Counted from the first letter of the stretch, positions 16,810-25,215 are shown. The stretch: DNA of 64,000 nucleotides from Roseateles_B sp041905785 (GCA_041905785.1 JAYRKJ010000025.1:1-64000); one strand, 5' to 3'. Numbers and translations: made by a program. Notes: generated from the letters alone by a model not told the origin.

Positions 16810-18702
16810 ATGGCAAACAAGGGATTCTCTCGCGGGCAGACCCAGGTGCTCTTCCGGCACCTGCCCGAGGCCGTCTTCGAGCACGATGACTACGGCCTGT
16901 GCAAGGTCACGCAAGTCGCGCTCGGCGACGCCGAGGTGAACCGCGAAGCGCTGTTCGACGCCATCGCTGATGCATTGGCGATGTGGCCTGCGGACTTCGT
17001 GAAGAAGTACCCCGACCCGCGGGATACCAACAAGCGCTCTGTCTACGCGGTGGGCTCGCCTCGCGAGGTGAGGTTCACGCCGTATCCGCAAGTCTTCAAG
17101 TGCCGCACCTGCTCGCGTACTGGTAAGTTCACCGACCTGCTCAAGAGGGGCGCCACGTCGAATGGTCGCTGCTCGTGCGGCGGCTATCTGAACCAGATGC
17201 GCTACGTTCAGGCTCACAACTGCGGGCGACTGGAGGAAATTTTCGTACCCCAGATGCGCTGCCCAAACGGCCACGGGCCTGCGGACTTGGCCTTCTATGA
17301 CCCGGGTCGCGTCAAGCAGGCTCGCTGGTACTGTGCCCAGTGCAAGGCGGACGTGCAGGCGCTCCGCATGACGCCCTGCAAATGCGCCTACAACGACTCA
17401 TTGCCCAAGGGTCCGCGGGCCGAGAAATACCTGAGGGTTGTCCCAACGGGTGACCCGTCCCTCTACATCCCGCACACCGTCGCGTTCATCAACTTCCCTG
17501 AGGATGTCCAAGGGCGCTTGCGGGGCTCTCAGGACTCCCTGGCGCTGATGCTGGCCCGCACCTGGGGATTGCTCCCCGAAACCGTCGGCGGAACCATCCA
17601 CGACCGGTCGAACGCTGGCAGCGCGGAAGACAACCAGATGCTGGCCGCGATGGTCGAGGAGTTGCGCAAGAAGGACCCTACCAACGCGATGGTGCTGCAG
17701 TACGACGCGCGCAAACGGACGCCTAAGGGTCAGGACGCCATCGACGCGGTGACGAAGCTGCTGGCAGACCAAGGCGCCAGTGCTAACGGGGCGCCGCGTC
17801 GGTGGCTTGTCGAGCACACGACGCTCCTCGACCAAACCGACATCAGCACGATTGACGATGTCGCCAGCATGCTTCGCCGGGCGGGAGATGAGGCGGGCGC
17901 TCAGGACATCGAAGACGGCAAGCGCAAGGCTGCCGAACTGCTTGGCATCGAGCACATCCGTGTTGTCAACGACTTCCCGCTAGCGCTCTGCGCTTATGGC
18001 TACACCCGTACCGCTCGAGACCCTTCGCGGACGGTCATTACGCCCTTCCCTGTCGATGACCGAGGCCGCATCCCGGTGTACGCCATCGCCTCCGAGACCG
18101 AGGCATTGTGGTTCCAACTCGACCCCCTGCGTGTCTACGGATGGCTGCTGGAAAACGGCCTGGTCGCGGGCCTCATGCCGGCATCTCAACAAGAAGCTTG
18201 GGCTCGGTTGTACGCTGAGATTCCAGGCCTACGGGAAGCGCCGCATGAGCCTTACTACAACCAGCGCGAGGCCGGCGCGGTGCGAACGTTGCTCCATACG
18301 ATGAGCCATCTATTCCTGAGTCGCATCGAATGGAGCGGTTTCGCGCCTTCGAGCGTCGGCGAATACCTTATCCCTGGCTCGCTCTCCTTCATGCTGTACG
18401 CGAACCGGCACGCAGAGACCAAGATTGGTGGCCTGACCACCTTGTTCGAACAGCGCCTGAACACTTGGCTGTGGGACGCGGCGCAATCGGGACGCGAATG
18501 CGTCTATGACCCTATTTGTTCCGACGATGGCGGAAGTTGCGCAGGCTGCACGCATCGCGAGCACAACTGCGTTGCCTTCAATCGCGAACTGTCACGGGCA
18601 GCGGTTTACGGGGGGCCGACCCCGCAGGCGAGCGTGTTCGAAGGCCTGCGAATCCAACATGGCTTCTGGAAGAACGCCTGGCAAGCCATGCCCACGCTGT
18701 GA
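16810..18702 (+). CDS. drmB: DISARM protein DrmB (DUF1998)
   Basis: 630 residues. Zinc-binding cysteines cluster at about 98-200 (CRTC, CSCGG, CPNGH, CAQC). The C-terminal third holds the DUF1998 region with MSHLFLSRIEWSGF (about 497-511), GGLTTLF, and a final cysteine cluster CVYDPIC-x6-CAGC-x5-C. DrmB forms a complex with the DrmA helicase in DISARM. Only 3 bases separate its ATG 16810 from the drmA stop, and its own TGA overlaps the start of drmC (TGATG). No disruption is seen. Confidence 0.93.
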   Translation: MANKGFSRGQTQVLFRHLPEAVFEHDDYGLCKVTQVALGDAEVNREALFDAIADALAMWPADFVKKYPDPRDTNKRSVYAVGSPREVRFTPYPQVFKCRTCSRTGKFTDLLKRGATSNGRCSCGGYLNQMRYVQAHNCGRLEEIFVPQMRCPNGHGPADLAFYDPGRVKQARWYCAQCKADVQALRMTPCKCAYNDSLPKGPRAEKYLRVVPTGDPSLYIPHTVAFINFPEDVQGRLRGSQDSLALMLARTWGLLPETVGGTIHDRSNAGSAEDNQMLAAMVEELRKKDPTNAMVLQYDARKRTPKGQDAIDAVTKLLADQGASANGAPRRWLVEHTTLLDQTDISTIDDVASMLRRAGDEAGAQDIEDGKRKAAELLGIEHIRVVNDFPLALCAYGYTRTARDPSRTVITPFPVDDRGRIPVYAIASETEALWFQLDPLRVYGWLLENGLVAGLMPASQQEAWARLYAEIPGLREAPHEPYYNQREAGAVRTLLHTMSHLFLSRIEWSGFAPSSVGEYLIPGSLSFMLYANRHAETKIGGLTTLFEQRLNTWLWDAAQSGRECVYDPICSDDGGSCAGCTHREHNCVAFNRELSRAAVYGGPTPQASVFEGLRIQHGFWKNAWQAMPTL

Positions 18703-19493
18703 TGTCCGCGGCAGCCGACCTCAGATTGCGTTTGGCCCGACCGGACGGCGTCCGCCGAATCGCACAGGCGCTCTGGATGATGGTCGGTGAGCCGATGCAC
18801 GTCTCAAAGTTGCTTTGGGCACGTGGGCAGCTTGGAGCCCAAGGGGATGCGCTCTTGTGGCGGGCGCTAGTCGAGAGCCGTTGCCTCGAAGGCGAGCACT
18901 CGCGCCTCGAGCCGCAGGCCCTATCGAAACTCCTGTGCGACCTATGGCTGGACGATGGCGTCAGTCAACCTTCGGACCGCCTTGTATGGACATTGCCGGA
19001 TGTTCTCCGTGTGGAGGGTGTAGCGGCCGATGGATACGTGCGGGAGGCACTGCGGCTGGTATCGAATGCGAAGCGATGCCTACTCATAGTGTCCCCATAC
19101 CTAGAACCACGCGGACTAGGAATGCTTCAAGCTCCGCTGCTGGACGCATTGCACCGAGGTACGAACGTGACGCTGGTCACCCAAGATGCACATGATTTGG
19201 CTTCGGTGGCTGCCACCGCCCTCGAGCCACTTCGCCGTGAAAGTCGCGATTCAACTGGAGAGTTCAAGGTGTACAGCGCATCAACAGCGACTGAGATACT
19301 GCTTCACTTGAAGGTCGTAGTCGCGGATGGGTCCGAGGCCGTCGTTGGCTCGGCCAACATCACAGGTAAGGGGTTTGGCAAAAATCTCGAAGCCGGTGCT
19401 CTCTTGGGCACAGGCGCCGCGACCGAGATTGAAGACGTAGTACACGCCACCATTGCCCAGGGATTGGCGGTCCCCATCTTTGGGGCTAGATGA
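18702..19493 (+). CDS. drmC: DISARM protein DrmC (phospholipase D-type nuclease)
   Basis: 263 residues from ATG 18702, which shares one base with the drmB stop. It has a single PLD (HKD) motif: LHLKVVVAD-x6-GSANITGKGF at about 199-225, with the catalytic His and Lys, the Asp, and the GS-N triad. The preceding region (LLIVSPYLEP, about 125) is the usual first strand block of PLD nucleases. DrmC is the third universal DISARM gene, though reported as not strictly required for activity. It is the last gene of the operon and ends 95 bp from the intron-containing tRNA gene on the opposite strand. Confidence 0.92.
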   Translation: MSAAADLRLRLARPDGVRRIAQALWMMVGEPMHVSKLLWARGQLGAQGDALLWRALVESRCLEGEHSRLEPQALSKLLCDLWLDDGVSQPSDRLVWTLPDVLRVEGVAADGYVREALRLVSNAKRCLLIVSPYLEPRGLGMLQAPLLDALHRGTNVTLVTQDAHDLASVAATALEPLRRESRDSTGEFKVYSASTATEILLHLKVVVADGSEAVVGSANITGKGFGKNLEAGALLGTGAATEIEDVVHATIAQGLAVPIFGAR

Positions 19494-19587
19494 AAGCATC
19501 GCCCCTAGAAACACGCCAGGGATGCGCGCCAGACGTTGATTTCACGTCACGCCCCAGCCGAGAACACGCAAGAGCGTCTACGTTGAG

Positions 19588-19868
19588 TGGTAGGCCAGGT
19601 TGGAGTCGAACCAACTACCAACGGATTCCCCGTTATGCCGCTTTCACGGCGCGGTGGACTATGCCTTCACCATGGGCTGCGAGCCTGTAGGTGGGCGCCG
19701 TCTAGTCTCTACACCTTCCCCGTTTGCACGGGGCTTGGCTCGGCGTTGCCATGGGCCGTTGGGCCTGTAGGTTTCGCCGAATTTGACGCCATTCACACCG
19801 GACGTTTCCGACCCGGGTGCACAATTTTTATGAGTCCGCTGCTCTAACCAAGCGTGAGCTACTGGCCC
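19588..19868 (-). tRNA. tRNA with CAU anticodon (Ile2 or elongator Met), interrupted by a group I intron
   Basis: On the reverse strand the 5' exon (19830-19868) begins GGGCCAG-TA-GCTC and runs to the anticodon stem and CTCAT. The 3' exon (19588-19627) is AATCCGTTGG, a T-arm GTTGG-TTCGACT-CCAAC, acceptor CTGGCCT, A and encoded CCA. Joined, they make a perfect cloverleaf: acceptor GGGCCAG/CTGGCCT, anticodon stem GCGGA/TCCGT and a 7-nt loop CTCATAA. CAU can be elongator Met or lysidine-modified Ile2, and the two cannot be told apart by eye. The D-loop (ACGCTTGGTTA) is unusual. The gene sits inside the island edge and probably replaces the broken resident copy at 20046-20085. Confidence 0.92.
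19628..19829 (-). ncRNA. Self-splicing group I intron in the tRNA anticodon loop (Azoarcus type)
   Basis: A 202-nt insertion directly after the CAU anticodon. The catalytic-core segments of group I introns are all readable on the reverse strand: P-like AAATTCGGCGAAACCT, Q-like ATGGCAACGCCGAGCCAAGC, R-like GTGTAGAGACTAGACGGC, and S-like GAAGGCATAGTCC. The internal guide GTG pairs with exon CAT, leaving the required U-G pair at the splice site, and the intron ends in G. P2 closes with a GAAA tetraloop. P3 (GGCGTC/GGCGCC) shows a compensated change relative to the Azoarcus tRNA-Ile intron (GGUGUC/GGCACC). No homing endonuclease is encoded. The intron should splice itself out to give the mature tRNA. 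Confidence 0.93.
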
Positions 19869-20045
19869 ACTCAAATGTCATTGTAACCATCAAGCGAAGG
19901 CGCCTTTGACACCGAGATTTCTTTTATACGAACAATATTTAGGTGTCAAATCCGTGTCAAACAAGAACGAATGTCTTTATACGGATGCTTCGTAAGCTAT
20001 TGTTTTTATTGTATTTCTTCAATAAATTGCTGGTTGACACATTGC
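19869..20045. other. AT-rich attachment-site region with repeated TTGACAC motifs
   Basis: A strikingly AT-rich 177-bp gap between the complete tRNA and the tRNA fragment. It has no gene. Four copies of a TTGACAC/GTGTCAA word occur: TTTGACACC at 19905-19913, GGTGTCAAA at 19942-19950, GTGTCAAA at 19954-19961 and TTGACAC at 20034-20040. Their repeated, mixed orientation resembles arm-type binding sites of a tyrosine recombinase. That function is inferred from position beside a broken tRNA. Confidence 0.55.
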
Positions 20046-20085
20046 ATTATGAGTCCTCTGCTCTAACCAACTGAGCTAACGGCCC
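20046..20085 (-). pseudogene. 5' half of a CAU-anticodon tRNA gene, truncated after the anticodon
   Basis: Reverse strand reads GGGCCGT-TA-GCTCAGTTGGTTAGAGC and then an anticodon-stem half with CTCATAAT, a normal tRNA 5' half. After CATAAT the sequence turns into AT-rich DNA (GCAATGTG) instead of the expected CC and 3' half. No matching 3' half occurs in the window. The break lies at the same anticodon-loop position where the neighbouring complete tRNA carries its intron. It is best explained as the chromosomal side of an integration site. Confidence 0.8.
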
Positions 20086-20185
20086 CCGTGATGCAGACGC
20101 CGGGGAGGCGTCGCCAATGACGACAAGTCGACCCGGCGGGGAGCCGGGAGCGGGGATTGTACGGGGTCCGACCGCTGCCCTCGGC

Positions 20186-21211
20186 CTACTTCTGCGACAG
20201 CGCGTTGGACACCATGCGCGAGGTGATGTCCACGATCTGGATCATGCGGTCGTAGGCCATGCGCGTCGGGCCGATCACGCCCAGCGTGCCGACCACCTGC
20301 CCGTCCACCTCGTAGGGCGCCGAGACGATGGAGAGCTCTTCGTAAGGCACGATCTGGCTCTCCCCGCCGATGAAGATGCGCACGCCCTCGGCCCGGCTGG
20401 AAACGTCCAGCAGGCGCATCAGCTGGGTCTTTTGCTCGAAGAGGTCGAAGAGGCGGCGCAGGCTGTTCATGTCCTGGCTGAAGTCCTGCACGGTGAGCAG
20501 GTTGCGTTCGCCGGAGATGATGACCTGCTCTTCCTGCGCCATGGCCTCGGCCCCCGCCTGCACCGCGGCAGTCATCAGCAGCGCGATCTCGCCGCGCAGT
20601 GCGTCGACCTCGTTCCTGAGCTTTTCCCGCACCGCCTCCAGGCTCAGGCCGGCGTACTGGGCGTTGAGGCGGTTGCTGGCTTCGGCCAGCTCGGACTGGC
20701 TGTGGTCCTGCGCCGTGAAGATGACGCGGTTCTGCACGTCACCATCCGGCGAGACCATGATCACCAGCACGCGCCGCTCGCCCAGGCGCAGGAACTCGAT
20801 GTGGTGAAAGACGCTGGGCTTGCGCGGCGCCGTCACCACGCCCACGAAGCTGGACAGATTGGACAGCAGCTGCGCCGCACTCGTGATGACCCGCTGCGGC
20901 TGGTCAGGCTGCAGATGGGCATCCAGGGTGATGGGCTCGGCTCCCAGCAGGCCCGGGTTGGCCGTCAGCATGGTGTCCACGAAAAGACGGTAGCCGCGTG
21001 GGGTGGGAATGCGCCCGGCGCTGGTGTGCGGGCTGGCAATCAGGCCCAGGTCCTCCAGGTCCGCCATCACGTTGCGGATGGTGGCCGGAGACAGCTCCAG
21101 CCCCGACGCCTTGGACAGCGTGCGGGAACCCACGGGCTGGCCGTCCGCGATATAGCGTTCGACCAGGGTTTTCAGCAGGGATTTGGATCGCTCGTCGAGC
21201 ATGGTTTTCAT
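20186..21211 (-). CDS. hrcA: Heat-inducible transcription repressor HrcA
   Basis: 341 residues from ATG 21211 (MKTMLDERSKSLLKTL). The N-terminal winged helix reads YIADGQPVGSRTLSK and LSPATIRNVMADLEDLG, followed by the SPHTSAGRIPT linker typical of HrcA. The C-terminal domain contains the GAF-like dimerisation region ending in MIQIVDITSRMVSNAL. HrcA represses groEL/dnaK operons by binding CIRCE elements; no CIRCE is visible in its own 60-bp upstream gap. It is divergent from nadK, the usual Burkholderiales arrangement, and is the first core gene to the right of the island. Confidence 0.97.
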   Translation of the reverse strand: MKTMLDERSKSLLKTLVERYIADGQPVGSRTLSKASGLELSPATIRNVMADLEDLGLIASPHTSAGRIPTPRGYRLFVDTMLTANPGLLGAEPITLDAHLQPDQPQRVITSAAQLLSNLSSFVGVVTAPRKPSVFHHIEFLRLGERRVLVIMVSPDGDVQNRVIFTAQDHSQSELAEASNRLNAQYAGLSLEAVREKLRNEVDALRGEIALLMTAAVQAGAEAMAQEEQVIISGERNLLTVQDFSQDMNSLRRLFDLFEQKTQLMRLLDVSSRAEGVRIFIGGESQIVPYEELSIVSAPYEVDGQVVGTLGVIGPTRMAYDRMIQIVDITSRMVSNALSQK

Positions 21212-21271
21212 TGTACGGACATGGGCGAGATCCGCCGCTGGGCCCGGGATCGCTGTGGTGTAATTCTGCGC

Positions 21272-22147
21272 ATGGCCAAACGATTCCAACATGTGGCGAT
21301 TGTGGGCAAGCACCAGGCGCGTGGCATCCGTCCTGTCCTGGAAGAGATTGCCGAATTCTTGGCCCATCAAGGCCTGGAGGTTTCCCTGGAGCGCGACACC
21401 GCGCTGAACACGGGGATCACCGCCTATGACGCGCTGGACAACACCGAGCTGGGCCAGCGCTGCGACCTGGCCATCGTGGTCGGCGGCGACGGCACCATGC
21501 TGGGCTTCGCCCGTGAAATGGCCCGCCACGGCACCCCGCTGGTAGGCATCAACCAGGGCCGCCTGGGCTTCATCACCGACATCTCCATCGAACGCTTCCG
21601 CGAGGCGCTGGCGCCCATCCTGGCCGGTGACTACGACGCCGAGCAGCGGGCCATGCTGGAAGGCGAGGTCTGGCGGGACAACGCCATCATCTTCGAGGGC
21701 GTGGCACTCAATGACGTGGTGGTGAGCCGCGGCGCCACCGCCTCCATGGTCGAGCTGCGGGTGGACGTGGGCGATGAGTTCGTCGCCAATATGCGGGCAG
21801 ACGGCGTCATCGTGGCCTCGCCCACCGGGTCCACCGCCTATTCGCTGTCGGCGGGCGGGCCCATCCTGCACCCCAGCATTGCCGGCTGGGTGCTGGTGCC
21901 CATCGCCTCGCACGCGCTGTCCAACCGGCCCATCGTGCTGCCGGACCGCGGCGAGGTGAGTCTGGAGATCGTGGCCGGACGCGATGCCAGCGTGAACTTC
22001 GACATGCAAAGCCTGGCCAGCCTGCTGCACGGCGACCGCATCACCGTGCGGCGCTCGGCCCACACCGTTTCCTTCCTCCACCCCAAGGGCTGGAGCTACT
22101 ACGCCACCCTGCGCCGCAAACTGCGCTGGTATGAAGGCGTGAGCTGA
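21272..22147 (+). CDS. nadK: NAD kinase
   Basis: 291 residues from ATG 21272; the open frame upstream is an hrcA shadow. Makes NADP from NAD and ATP in the cytosol. The signature GGDGTML is at about residue 73, with the substrate-binding SPTGSTAYSLSAGGPI block at about 188. LND replaces the more usual LNE in the NAD-binding loop. Divergent from hrcA and upstream of recN in the same direction. Confidence 0.97.
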   Translation: MAKRFQHVAIVGKHQARGIRPVLEEIAEFLAHQGLEVSLERDTALNTGITAYDALDNTELGQRCDLAIVVGGDGTMLGFAREMARHGTPLVGINQGRLGFITDISIERFREALAPILAGDYDAEQRAMLEGEVWRDNAIIFEGVALNDVVVSRGATASMVELRVDVGDEFVANMRADGVIVASPTGSTAYSLSAGGPILHPSIAGWVLVPIASHALSNRPIVLPDRGEVSLEIVAGRDASVNFDMQSLASLLHGDRITVRRSAHTVSFLHPKGWSYYATLRRKLRWYEGVS

Positions 22148-22173
22148 TCCCCGTCCACCTCAAACCCTGCCCG

Positions 22174-23889
22174 ATGCTGCGCCGCCTCAGCCTTCGTGAC
22201 TTCGTGATCGTGCCCGCGCTGGAACTGGACTTCGGCGCCGGCTTTGCCGCGCTGACCGGCGAGACCGGCGCCGGCAAGTCCATCCTGATCGACGCCTTGC
22301 AGCTGGCGCTGGGCCAGCGCGGCGATGCGGGCGTGGTGCGTGAAGGCGCGGCACGCGCCGAGATCAGCGCCGAGTTCGACTGCCCCGCCTCGCTGGGGGG
22401 CTGGCTGGAGGAAGGCGGCTTCGAGTGCGATTCTGAGTGCGCGTCCGACACCCTGCTGCTGCGTCGCGTGATCGACGCCCAAGGCAAGAGCCGCGCCTGG
22501 ATCAACGGCAGCAGCGCCACCGTGGCCCAGTTGCGCGAGCTGGCCGACCACCTGCTGGACATCCACGGCCAGCATGCCTGGCAAGGCCTGACGCGCGGGC
22601 CTTCCGTGCGCGAGCTGCTGGACGGCTATGCCCAGGTCGACGCCCGCGCCGTGGCCCAGGCCTACGGCACCTGGCGCCAGGCCCGCGAGACCCTGGAGCA
22701 GGCCCGCGGCCAGCAGGCCCTGCTCTCCAGCGAGCATGAGCGCCTGAGCTGGCAGCTGGGCGAGATCGAACGGCTGGCGCCCGGCGAGGACGAGTGGGAC
22801 GGCCTCAACAGCGAGCACCAGCGCCTGGCGCACTCGCAGTCGCTGATGGACGCTGCCCGCCAGGCCCTGGATGCGCTCAGCGAGGCCGAGCTCAACGCCG
22901 AGTCGCTGACGCAGCAGGCGCTGGACGGCCTGCAGGACGTGCTCGGCTATGACGCCAGCCTGGCGCCGGCAGTCGAGGCGCTGCTGGGTGCCCAGGCCCA
23001 GCTCCAGGATGCCGCGCACACGCTCAGCGCCTATCTGCACGGCGCCGAGCTGGACCCGGAGCGCCTGCAGCAGTTGGACGAGCGCCTCTCGGCCTGGATG
23101 CAGCTGGCGCGCCGCTACCGCCGCCAGCCCGCCGACCTGCCCGCGCTGCACCAGGAATGGAAGGCCGAGCTGGCCCGCCTGGATGCTGCCACCGACCTGG
23201 ACGCGCTGGAGCGCCAACTGGCATCGGCGCGCAAGGACTTCGACACCCAGGCCGCCGCCCTCAGCAAGGCCCGCAAGGCCGCAGCGCCGCGGCTGGCGGC
23301 TGCCGTCACGCAGGCGATGCAGCAGCTGGGCATGGCCGGCGGCGTCTTCGAGATCGCGCTGCTGCCGCAGGACGAGCCGCAGAGCTTCGGCCTGGAGTCC
23401 GCGGAATTCCTCGTCGCCGGTCATGCCGGCAGCACGCCGCGGCCGCTGGCCAAGGTGGCCTCCGGGGGAGAGCTCTCGCGCATCGCCCTGGCGATTGCCG
23501 TCACCACCTGCCAGCACAGCGGCGGCGCCGGCACCCTGATCTTCGACGAGATCGACGCCGGCGTCGGCGGCGCCGTGGCCGAGACGGTGGGCCGCCTGAT
23601 GAAGCAGCTGGGCCGGGACCGCCAGGTGCTGGCCGTCACGCACCTTCCCCAGGTGGCCGCCTGCGCTGACCAGCATTTCGTGGTGGCCAAGGCGCTGAAG
23701 GATGGCGCCACCTGCTCCGAGGTCCGCGTCGTGGCCGGCGAGCAGCGCGTGGCCGAGATCGCCCGCATGCTGGGCGGCGAGCGCCTGTCCTCCACCAGCC
23801 TGGCCCATGCGCAGGAGATGCTGGACCTGTCGGCCCGGGTGGCTGCCCGTGGCGCCGAGACCGCCCGCCCGCGAAAGGCCAAGCCATGA
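22174..23889 (+). CDS. recN: DNA repair protein RecN
   Basis: 571 residues, the usual length for RecN, an SMC-like ATPase acting in double-strand-break repair. It has Walker A GETGAGKS near residue 30, a long coiled-coil middle (about 165-370), the ABC signature LAKVASGGELSRIALAI, and Walker B TLIFDEIDAGVGG near 455. It lies 26 bp after nadK and overlaps rapZ by 4 bp (ATGA), so the three are probably one operon. Confidence 0.97.
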   Translation: MLRRLSLRDFVIVPALELDFGAGFAALTGETGAGKSILIDALQLALGQRGDAGVVREGAARAEISAEFDCPASLGGWLEEGGFECDSECASDTLLLRRVIDAQGKSRAWINGSSATVAQLRELADHLLDIHGQHAWQGLTRGPSVRELLDGYAQVDARAVAQAYGTWRQARETLEQARGQQALLSSEHERLSWQLGEIERLAPGEDEWDGLNSEHQRLAHSQSLMDAARQALDALSEAELNAESLTQQALDGLQDVLGYDASLAPAVEALLGAQAQLQDAAHTLSAYLHGAELDPERLQQLDERLSAWMQLARRYRRQPADLPALHQEWKAELARLDAATDLDALERQLASARKDFDTQAAALSKARKAAAPRLAAAVTQAMQQLGMAGGVFEIALLPQDEPQSFGLESAEFLVAGHAGSTPRPLAKVASGGELSRIALAIAVTTCQHSGGAGTLIFDEIDAGVGGAVAETVGRLMKQLGRDRQVLAVTHLPQVAACADQHFVVAKALKDGATCSEVRVVAGEQRVAEIARMLGGERLSSTSLAHAQEMLDLSARVAARGAETARPRKAKP

Positions 23890-24803
23890 AGAAAGCCAAG
23901 CCCGAAGCGCGCGAGCAGAGCGACGTGGTGCTGGTCACCGGCGTGTCCGGCGGCGGCAAGTCCATCGCCATGCATGCGCTGGAGGACGCCGGCTTCTTCT
24001 GCGTGGACAACCTGCCGCCGGAGCTGCTGCTGGACTTCCTGAAGCTGGAGCAGCAGCGCGGCAAGCGCCGCGTGGCCATTGCCGTGGACGTGCGCAGCGC
24101 CGGCTCGCTGCCGCACCTGCTGCCCCTGGTCAAGCAGTTGCGCAGCGAGGGCGTGGCCCTGCGCTCCATCTTTCTGGACGCCAACACCGAAACCCTGATG
24201 CGGCGCTTCTCCGAGACGCGCCGCCCGCATCCCCTGCGCCAGCACCCCATCACGGCCGGGCCGGGCAAGGAGAACGGCGAGGACGAGCACCGCGCGCTGC
24301 TGGACGCCATCCAGCTGGAGCGCGAGTTGCTGGCCGCCTTGCGGGTGGAGTCCACCGTGATCGACACCAGCCAGCTGCGCCCCGCCCAGCTGCGGGCCTG
24401 GGTGCGGGACCTGGTGGTGGTCTCCGGCGAGTCGCTGACGCTGGTGTTCGAGTCCTTCGCCTTCAAGCACGGCGTGCCCAGCGACGCCGACTTCGTCTTC
24501 GACGTGCGCGTGCTGCCCAACCCCTATTACGACCGCGAACTGCGCCCCCTCACCGGCCGCGATGAACCGGTGGCCAAGTTCCTGGGGGCGCAGCCCGAAG
24601 TGCGGCTGATGCTGAGCCAGATCAGCGCCTTCATCGCCCAGTGGCTGCCGAACTTCTCGGCCGACCAGCGCAGCTACCTGACGGTGGCCATCGGCTGCAC
24701 GGGCGGCCAGCATCGCTCGGTCTATCTGGTGGAAACGCTGTGCCGGCAGTTCGCCTACCACGGGCAGGTGCTGAAGAGGCACCGCGAGCTGGACGCCAAG
24801 TGA
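23886..24803 (+). CDS. rapZ: RNase adapter protein RapZ
   Basis: 305 residues. P-loop GVSGGGKS at about residue 20, DNLPPELL about 40, RRPHPL about 117, and the C-terminal CTGGQHRSVYLVE about 275 that defines RapZ. In Enterobacteria RapZ controls glmZ sRNA decay; in Burkholderiales the exact target is less certain. Between RRPHPL and the next helix is a short polar insertion (PGKENGEDE). ATGA overlap with recN implies co-translation. Confidence 0.95.
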   Translation: MKKAKPEAREQSDVVLVTGVSGGGKSIAMHALEDAGFFCVDNLPPELLLDFLKLEQQRGKRRVAIAVDVRSAGSLPHLLPLVKQLRSEGVALRSIFLDANTETLMRRFSETRRPHPLRQHPITAGPGKENGEDEHRALLDAIQLERELLAALRVESTVIDTSQLRPAQLRAWVRDLVVVSGESLTLVFESFAFKHGVPSDADFVFDVRVLPNPYYDRELRPLTGRDEPVAKFLGAQPEVRLMLSQISAFIAQWLPNFSADQRSYLTVAIGCTGGQHRSVYLVETLCRQFAYHGQVLKRHRELDAK

Positions 24804-24825
24804 CTCGAAAGACGCGAGGGCGGGC

Positions 24826-25179
24826 ATGGCCTGGCTGATCACCAAGTACCTGATCACCGCCGGGCTGGTGGTGGGCATCTCGGAGCTGGCCAAGCGCAGC
24901 GAGCGCCTGGGCGGCCTGGTGGCGGCCCTGCCGCTGGTCACGCTGCTGACGCTGATCTGGCTCTATGTGGAGCGCCAGCCCAGCCAGCGCATCGCCAACC
25001 ATGCCTGGTACACCTTCTGGTACGTGCTGCCCACCCTGCCCATGTTCCTGGCCTTTCCGTGGATGCTGTCGCGCTGGGGCTTCTGGGGCGCGCTCGCCGG
25101 CTCGGCGGGCCTCACCCTGTTGTGCTTCGTGCTGACGGCCTGGGCCGTCAGGCCGCTGGGCGTGATCCTGCTGGACTGA
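24826..25179 (+). CDS. DUF3147 family membrane protein
   Basis: 117 residues with four hydrophobic membrane segments and almost no soluble part. The sequence (ITAGLVVGISELAKRSERLG near the start) matches the DUF3147 family, whose function is unknown. It follows rapZ by 22 bp and may be transcribed with it. Confidence 0.8.
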   Translation: MAWLITKYLITAGLVVGISELAKRSERLGGLVAALPLVTLLTLIWLYVERQPSQRIANHAWYTFWYVLPTLPMFLAFPWMLSRWGFWGALAGSAGLTLLCFVLTAWAVRPLGVILLD

Positions 25180-25215
25180 GCACCCTTCGGCGATCCGGCC
25201 GCGCAACCACCGGCA

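Larger units (their letters stand above)
1..20045. mobile_element. Right-hand part of an integrated genomic island (left end outside window)
   Basis: The stretch is clearly less GC-rich than the rest of the window and carries accessory genes: a DISARM-type defence operon, a DUF2971 protein, a NdpA-like protein and several unrecognised genes. It stops abruptly at a CAU tRNA gene that is broken after the anticodon (20046-20085), to the right of which ordinary Burkholderiales core genes (hrcA, nadK, recN) begin. No integrase, relaxase or type IV secretion gene is visible, so the element type is undetermined. The integrase and the other attachment site are expected to the left of the window. The boundary is inferred from the broken tRNA and the change in gene content. 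Confidence 0.65.

Noticed and set aside
19587..19847. Small forward frame beginning MVGQVGVEPTTNG
   Set aside because: It is a translation of the antisense strand of the tRNA 3' exon and the group I intron, a common false gene type.
20117..21271. Long forward open frame running into nadK
   Set aside because: It lies opposite hrcA and its translation is H/R/Q/A-rich without domains; nadK starts at 21272 with clear family sequence.
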